Made by a program: the position numbers and the translations under genes
Notes under the pieces: model-generated
Told to the model about the DNA's origin: nothing
The model's input: the letters and a program-made list of their open reading frames with translations, nothing else
The model's database searches: none
Part shown: positions 42,864 through 46,290 of the stretch, piece by piece
Numbering within the stretch: position 1 is the stretch's first letter
Layout: every line of letters begins with the position of its first letter
Assembly (NCBI GenBank): GCA_002490315.1
Contig: DLKG01000006.1
Span: forward strand, 1 to 46,290
Direction of reading: 5' to 3'
From: Prevotella sp. UBA7594
Lineage (GTDB): Bacteria > Bacteroidota > Bacteroidia > Bacteroidales > Bacteroidaceae
Length of the DNA stretch: 46,290 nt

Positions 42864-44108
42864 ATGAACTTTCCATTCTACATAGCGCGTCGCTACATGT
42901 TCTCTAAGAAGAGCGTAGGCGCTATCAACATCATCAGCATCATATCCGTGGCAGGCGTCGCCGTGGCTACTACAGCGTTGGTGATAGTACTGAGTGTCTT
43001 CAACGGCTTCCACGACCTCGTAGCGTCGCTCTTCACCAATTTCGATCCACAGATAGAAGTGGTGCCAACACGCGGCAAGACCATCGCTGCCGACGACCCG
43101 ACACTCACAAAGATACGCCAACTGCCGTCGGTGGACGTAGCAACAGACGTTGTGGAGGACCAGGCAATAGCCGTCTATGGAGACTGTCAGAAAATGGTGA
43201 CTGTGATGGGTGTAGACGATAACTTCGACCAACTGACACACATCGACGACATTCTCTACGGTGACGGTTCGTTTACGCTGCGCGTAGCAAATCTCTACTA
43301 CGGAGTGCCGGGCATACGCCTCGCACAGGACATGGGACTCGGCTCACGCTGGGACAACTATCTGAAGATATACGCCCCGACACGTCGCGGACAACTCACC
43401 GACCTCGATGACCCCACAGAAGGCTTTGTCGTCGACTCGCTGCTCTCGCCGGGCGTCGTATATGCCGTCAACCAAGCGAAATACGACCGCGACCGTATCA
43501 TCACTTCCATCTACTTCGCTCGCCAACTCTTCGACCAAGACGGAATGCTTTCCTCTCTCCAACTGCGTCTAAAGCCGGGCAGCGACCTTGACGCCGCAAA
43601 AAAAGAGATGCGCGCCATCGCCGGCGACCGCTTCCGCGTGCTCGACCGCTTCGAGCAGCAAGCCGACACGTTCCGTATAATGCAAATAGAGAAAATCCTC
43701 GCCTACGTCTTCCTGACGTTCATCCTCATCGTGGCATGCTTCAATATAATCTCGTCACTCTCAATGCTCATCATCGACAAGACGAAGGACATCGCGACCT
43801 TGCGCAATCTCGGCGCATCCAATCGCCAAATTGTTAGCATCTTCCTCTTTGAAGGACGCATCATCTCCGCCGTCGGCGCCGTCGTAGGCATAACCGTTGG
43901 ACTCGCGCTCTGTGGTCTTCAGCAGGTGTTCGGCTTCGTACACATGGGCGAAAGCTCCGGCACGTTCATTGTCAACGCCTACCCCGTCAGCGTCCACTAC
44001 TGGGACGTGCTTGCTATTTTCATCACGGTGATTGCCATCGGATGGGCAGCGTCGTGGATACCCGCCCACAAGCTCAGAAACATAACGGAAGGGAAAGGAC
44101 AGCAATAG
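42864..44108 (+). CDS. LolC/LolE-type ABC transporter permease
   Basis: The 414-aa inner-membrane protein belongs to the FtsX/MacB-like permease family and resembles LolC/E, which extract lipoproteins for delivery to the outer membrane. The N-terminal helix is INIISIISVAGVAVATTALVIVLSVFNGF. A periplasmic domain spans about residues 50-265. Three helices follow from residue 275 (KILAYVFLTFILIVACFNIISSLSMLIIDKTKDIATLRNLGAS, then two more), the FtsX core. The partner ATPase is not in the window. It is probably co-transcribed with rbfA. Confidence 0.88.
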   Translation: MNFPFYIARRYMFSKKSVGAINIISIISVAGVAVATTALVIVLSVFNGFHDLVASLFTNFDPQIEVVPTRGKTIAADDPTLTKIRQLPSVDVATDVVEDQAIAVYGDCQKMVTVMGVDDNFDQLTHIDDILYGDGSFTLRVANLYYGVPGIRLAQDMGLGSRWDNYLKIYAPTRRGQLTDLDDPTEGFVVDSLLSPGVVYAVNQAKYDRDRIITSIYFARQLFDQDGMLSSLQLRLKPGSDLDAAKKEMRAIAGDRFRVLDRFEQQADTFRIMQIEKILAYVFLTFILIVACFNIISSLSMLIIDKTKDIATLRNLGASNRQIVSIFLFEGRIISAVGAVVGITVGLALCGLQQVFGFVHMGESSGTFIVNAYPVSVHYWDVLAIFITVIAIGWAASWIPAHKLRNITEGKGQQ

Positions 44109-44180
44109 ACCATAAGTTACATTCCACAAACGGAAGGAATAGGAAACGTAACAACTTTATTCATTTTTTTACATACAATC

Positions 44181-46232
44181 ATGCGTAAACTACAATTCAT
44201 CACAGCAGTTGCCATCACTGCAGCCCTCGCCATGCCAACAATGGCTGGTGCAGCGCCTACTGCCCCTCTCCATTCAGAGGCGAAAGCCGCTGAACAGAAG
44301 ATAGACCTTGTAAGCGAGGACTTCTCAAAGATGACGGCAGGCACGGAGAGCAACCCCGACCTCTCATTCAACATCAACACATACCAGGGTGAGCCCAGCG
44401 ACGACGTGTTCTTCACGGGTCTCAACTCCGCCTACACACACGAGCCTGGATGGGGTTCCTATCAAGTATACTCCGCCGGCGGAATGGTATATTTCCACAA
44501 TACACGCGTCAACGACTACTGGGCAGCCCACATCAACACGCCGCTCTTCGACGCTTCCAGCAACAGCGGTGTGTTCTTCTTGAAGTTCCGGGCACGTCTC
44601 GTGAATCCCAATCCACAATACTCCGGACTCGGCTTGCGCGTTACGGATTGGACTGACCCCGACAACATCAGCTACATCATGATGGACAACGTCAAGGGCC
44701 TTACCGACCAATGGCAGGAATTCACCATCCGCATCGATAACGGTACAAAGAAAACTCGCGTAATGCTCTGCGAGGAGTACGGCTACGACGTGCTGCTTGA
44801 TGATATAGAGGTTTATCAGACCGTGAACACTGTCGCCACACCTACCGTGCTGCGCCATCTCTACTACAACGGCACGAGCTTCCGCCCACGCTGGAACAAG
44901 GTGGAGGGAGCCACGAAGTACTTCGTGAACGTCTACCAGTCGGACGCCGACGGCAACATCGGCGAACAGGTCATAACCGACCTTGAGACAACCGACACCA
45001 TCTGCACCGTGCGTGGCATCACCCCGGGCGTAATCTACCGCTACACGGTTACTGCCTCCGACGGCACGCAGAAGTCAATACCATCGCGCTACGTCGAGCT
45101 GAACGAGCTTGTCACGCCATCCCTCAACGAGGTAGACAACTACGCCGACGGCAAGTACACTGCCACATGGAGCGCCGTGCCAGGAGCGAAGTTCTACAAC
45201 TATTACGTTTATGCTGAGCGCAAAGCTGAACAAGACGGAGAATTTACGCTCTTCGATGAGGACTTCAACTCCGTCACCGACTCCAAAGGACAAGTGGGCA
45301 TACCCGACAGGGACGACCCCACGAACACCAAGCGCATCAACTGGGAGCCGGGCGAGGAGGACGACCTCGAATATCTCTCCATCAATGAGCTCGGATTCCC
45401 GAAGGGACTCAAGATGCAGGGCTACTACGCCAACAATTGGGTAGCCATGAAGTCTGGCTTTATCATGGTAGACGGATGGAACTACTTCTATGACGTGAAG
45501 GACAATATCTCCAACCCCGACAACGACGACGATGTAAAAGAGTATGGCAAATTCGAGACGCCAGTGCTCAACTTCAGCGAAGGTGGCAAGGTGAAGCTCA
45601 AAGCATCAATCTGGGGCAAGAAGGACACCGACGAACAAGACAAGAGTCTGCCGAAGTACCAGACAAACGCAATAGCCGCTATCATCGCCTACGACGCCGC
45701 AACAGGTCAGTACAAGGAAGTGGAGCGCAAGCATTTCGACCTCAAGGAGCAGTGGACTGACGTGGAGTGCGAATTCGACAAGGGCTACGACGACGCACGC
45801 ATCGTCATCTATGCATGCGATGGTCCTGCCATGATATACATTGACAACCTCAAGGTGACACAGGAGATGAAGAAGGGCGACACCTTCGCCACATGTGTTG
45901 CTTGCGACGGCGGATTCGACAAGACATCCGTCAAGATGACCATCCCTGCAGAATACGCCAACAGCAATCTCTACCATCGTCTGGTGGCTGTAACGGAACA
46001 TTCCGCACAGATCATCTCCCGCACCTACTACTACTTCAGCGGTCCGTCCGAACTGGAGCAGTTCCATGAGGGCAACACATCCACAGCTATCAACGACGCC
46101 ACGACAGGCAACGCCCCGGCTACCGAAGTGGCTCGCTACGCTATCGACGGCACACGCCTCAGCGCCCCGAAGAAGGGTGTAAACATCGTGAAGATGTCTG
46201 ACGGCACGACGCGCAAGATCGTAGTGGAATAA
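44181..46232 (+). CDS. secreted choice-of-anchor/FnIII protein with T9SS tail
   Basis: The 683-aa protein has a signal peptide (MRKLQFITAVAITAALAMPTMAGA-AP). Two similar lectin-like segments, at residues about 40-215 and 345-560, resemble cleaved-adhesin/choice-of-anchor J domains: LVSEDFSKMTAG ... NDYWAAHINTPLFD and LFDEDFNSVTDS ... YGKFETPVLNFSEGG. Between them lie two fibronectin III-like repeats (FRPRWNKVEGATKYFVNVYQ, YTATWSAVPGAKFYNYYVYA). The C-terminal part (EVARYAIDGTRLSAPKKGVNIVKMSDGTTRKIVVE) is a T9SS sorting tail. It is probably surface-exposed or released and may bind polysaccharide or host protein; that role is inferred. Confidence 0.82.
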   Translation: MRKLQFITAVAITAALAMPTMAGAAPTAPLHSEAKAAEQKIDLVSEDFSKMTAGTESNPDLSFNINTYQGEPSDDVFFTGLNSAYTHEPGWGSYQVYSAGGMVYFHNTRVNDYWAAHINTPLFDASSNSGVFFLKFRARLVNPNPQYSGLGLRVTDWTDPDNISYIMMDNVKGLTDQWQEFTIRIDNGTKKTRVMLCEEYGYDVLLDDIEVYQTVNTVATPTVLRHLYYNGTSFRPRWNKVEGATKYFVNVYQSDADGNIGEQVITDLETTDTICTVRGITPGVIYRYTVTASDGTQKSIPSRYVELNELVTPSLNEVDNYADGKYTATWSAVPGAKFYNYYVYAERKAEQDGEFTLFDEDFNSVTDSKGQVGIPDRDDPTNTKRINWEPGEEDDLEYLSINELGFPKGLKMQGYYANNWVAMKSGFIMVDGWNYFYDVKDNISNPDNDDDVKEYGKFETPVLNFSEGGKVKLKASIWGKKDTDEQDKSLPKYQTNAIAAIIAYDAATGQYKEVERKHFDLKEQWTDVECEFDKGYDDARIVIYACDGPAMIYIDNLKVTQEMKKGDTFATCVACDGGFDKTSVKMTIPAEYANSNLYHRLVAVTEHSAQIISRTYYYFSGPSELEQFHEGNTSTAINDATTGNAPATEVARYAIDGTRLSAPKKGVNIVKMSDGTTRKIVVE

Positions 46233-46290
46233 GGAGCGGCAAGCTCTCGTAAGCGAAATAAAAAAGCAATAAAAAAGCCTTGAAAGAAGA

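Overview
The window looks like a chromosomal segment from a member of the Bacteroidales, most likely Prevotella or a close relative. Four things point there: promoters follow the Bacteroidetes pattern (TTG about 22 bp upstream of TAnnTTTG); many exported proteins end in the short beta-rich tail typical of type IX secretion (T9SS) cargo; several families are typical of this order (Omp28-like proteins, the 'smalltalk' peptide beside an HU-like protein, a PafA-like phosphatase, a GG-leader peptide); and the housekeeping genes (gyrB, rpsT, recO, ribD, rbfA) have the expected Bacteroidetes form. Most genes have moderately high GC, against which several AT-rich islands stand out.

Layout. Positions 1-4050 hold three exported-protein genes on the minus strand, including a C10 (streptopain-type) protease overlapped by a small secreted protein. 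Positions 4058-6499 (minus) hold a WG-repeat-like protein, RibD and a siderophore/cobalamin-type ABC ATPase. A divergent promoter then drives a PafA-like alkaline phosphatase (plus). Positions 8344-10588 (minus) hold recO and a DUF3843-like gene. tRNA-Glu, rpsT and gyrB follow on the plus strand. Positions 13291-16008 hold a stand-alone rhamnosidase-N-like protein and an Ig-like secreted protein bracketed by a 123-bp direct repeat. Positions 16301-21694 are a complete L-fucose operon (fucI, fucA, fucK, fucP). Next come a Na/Pi cotransporter (minus) and a nucleoside kinase (plus).

Positions 25587-28909 are the most unusual part: what appears to be the remains of a ribosomally made, modified peptide (RiPP) cluster. 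It contains a 45-aa precursor with a double-glycine leader, the C-terminal half of a radical SAM/SPASM maturase, an intact outer-membrane barrel protein, and a deletion-ridden remnant of a C39 peptidase/ABC exporter that still shows its Cys, His and Asp motifs. After that come an ECF sigma factor with a probable anti-sigma partner, a structured non-coding stretch with a strong terminator, a PfkB kinase, the smalltalk/HU pair under near-identical promoters, three envelope genes on the minus strand (barrel, TlpA-like lipoprotein without its CxxC, OmpA/TPR lipoprotein), three tandem Omp28-like paralogs, rbfA, a LolC/E-type permease and a large T9SS-type secreted protein.

Repeats are a second theme. 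A GC-rich paired inverted repeat resembling REP/BIME elements occurs four times complete and twice as fragments, always at gene 3' ends. Three further dispersed repeat types occur in terminators or intergenic DNA. No CRISPR array, transposase or phage structural gene was recognised.
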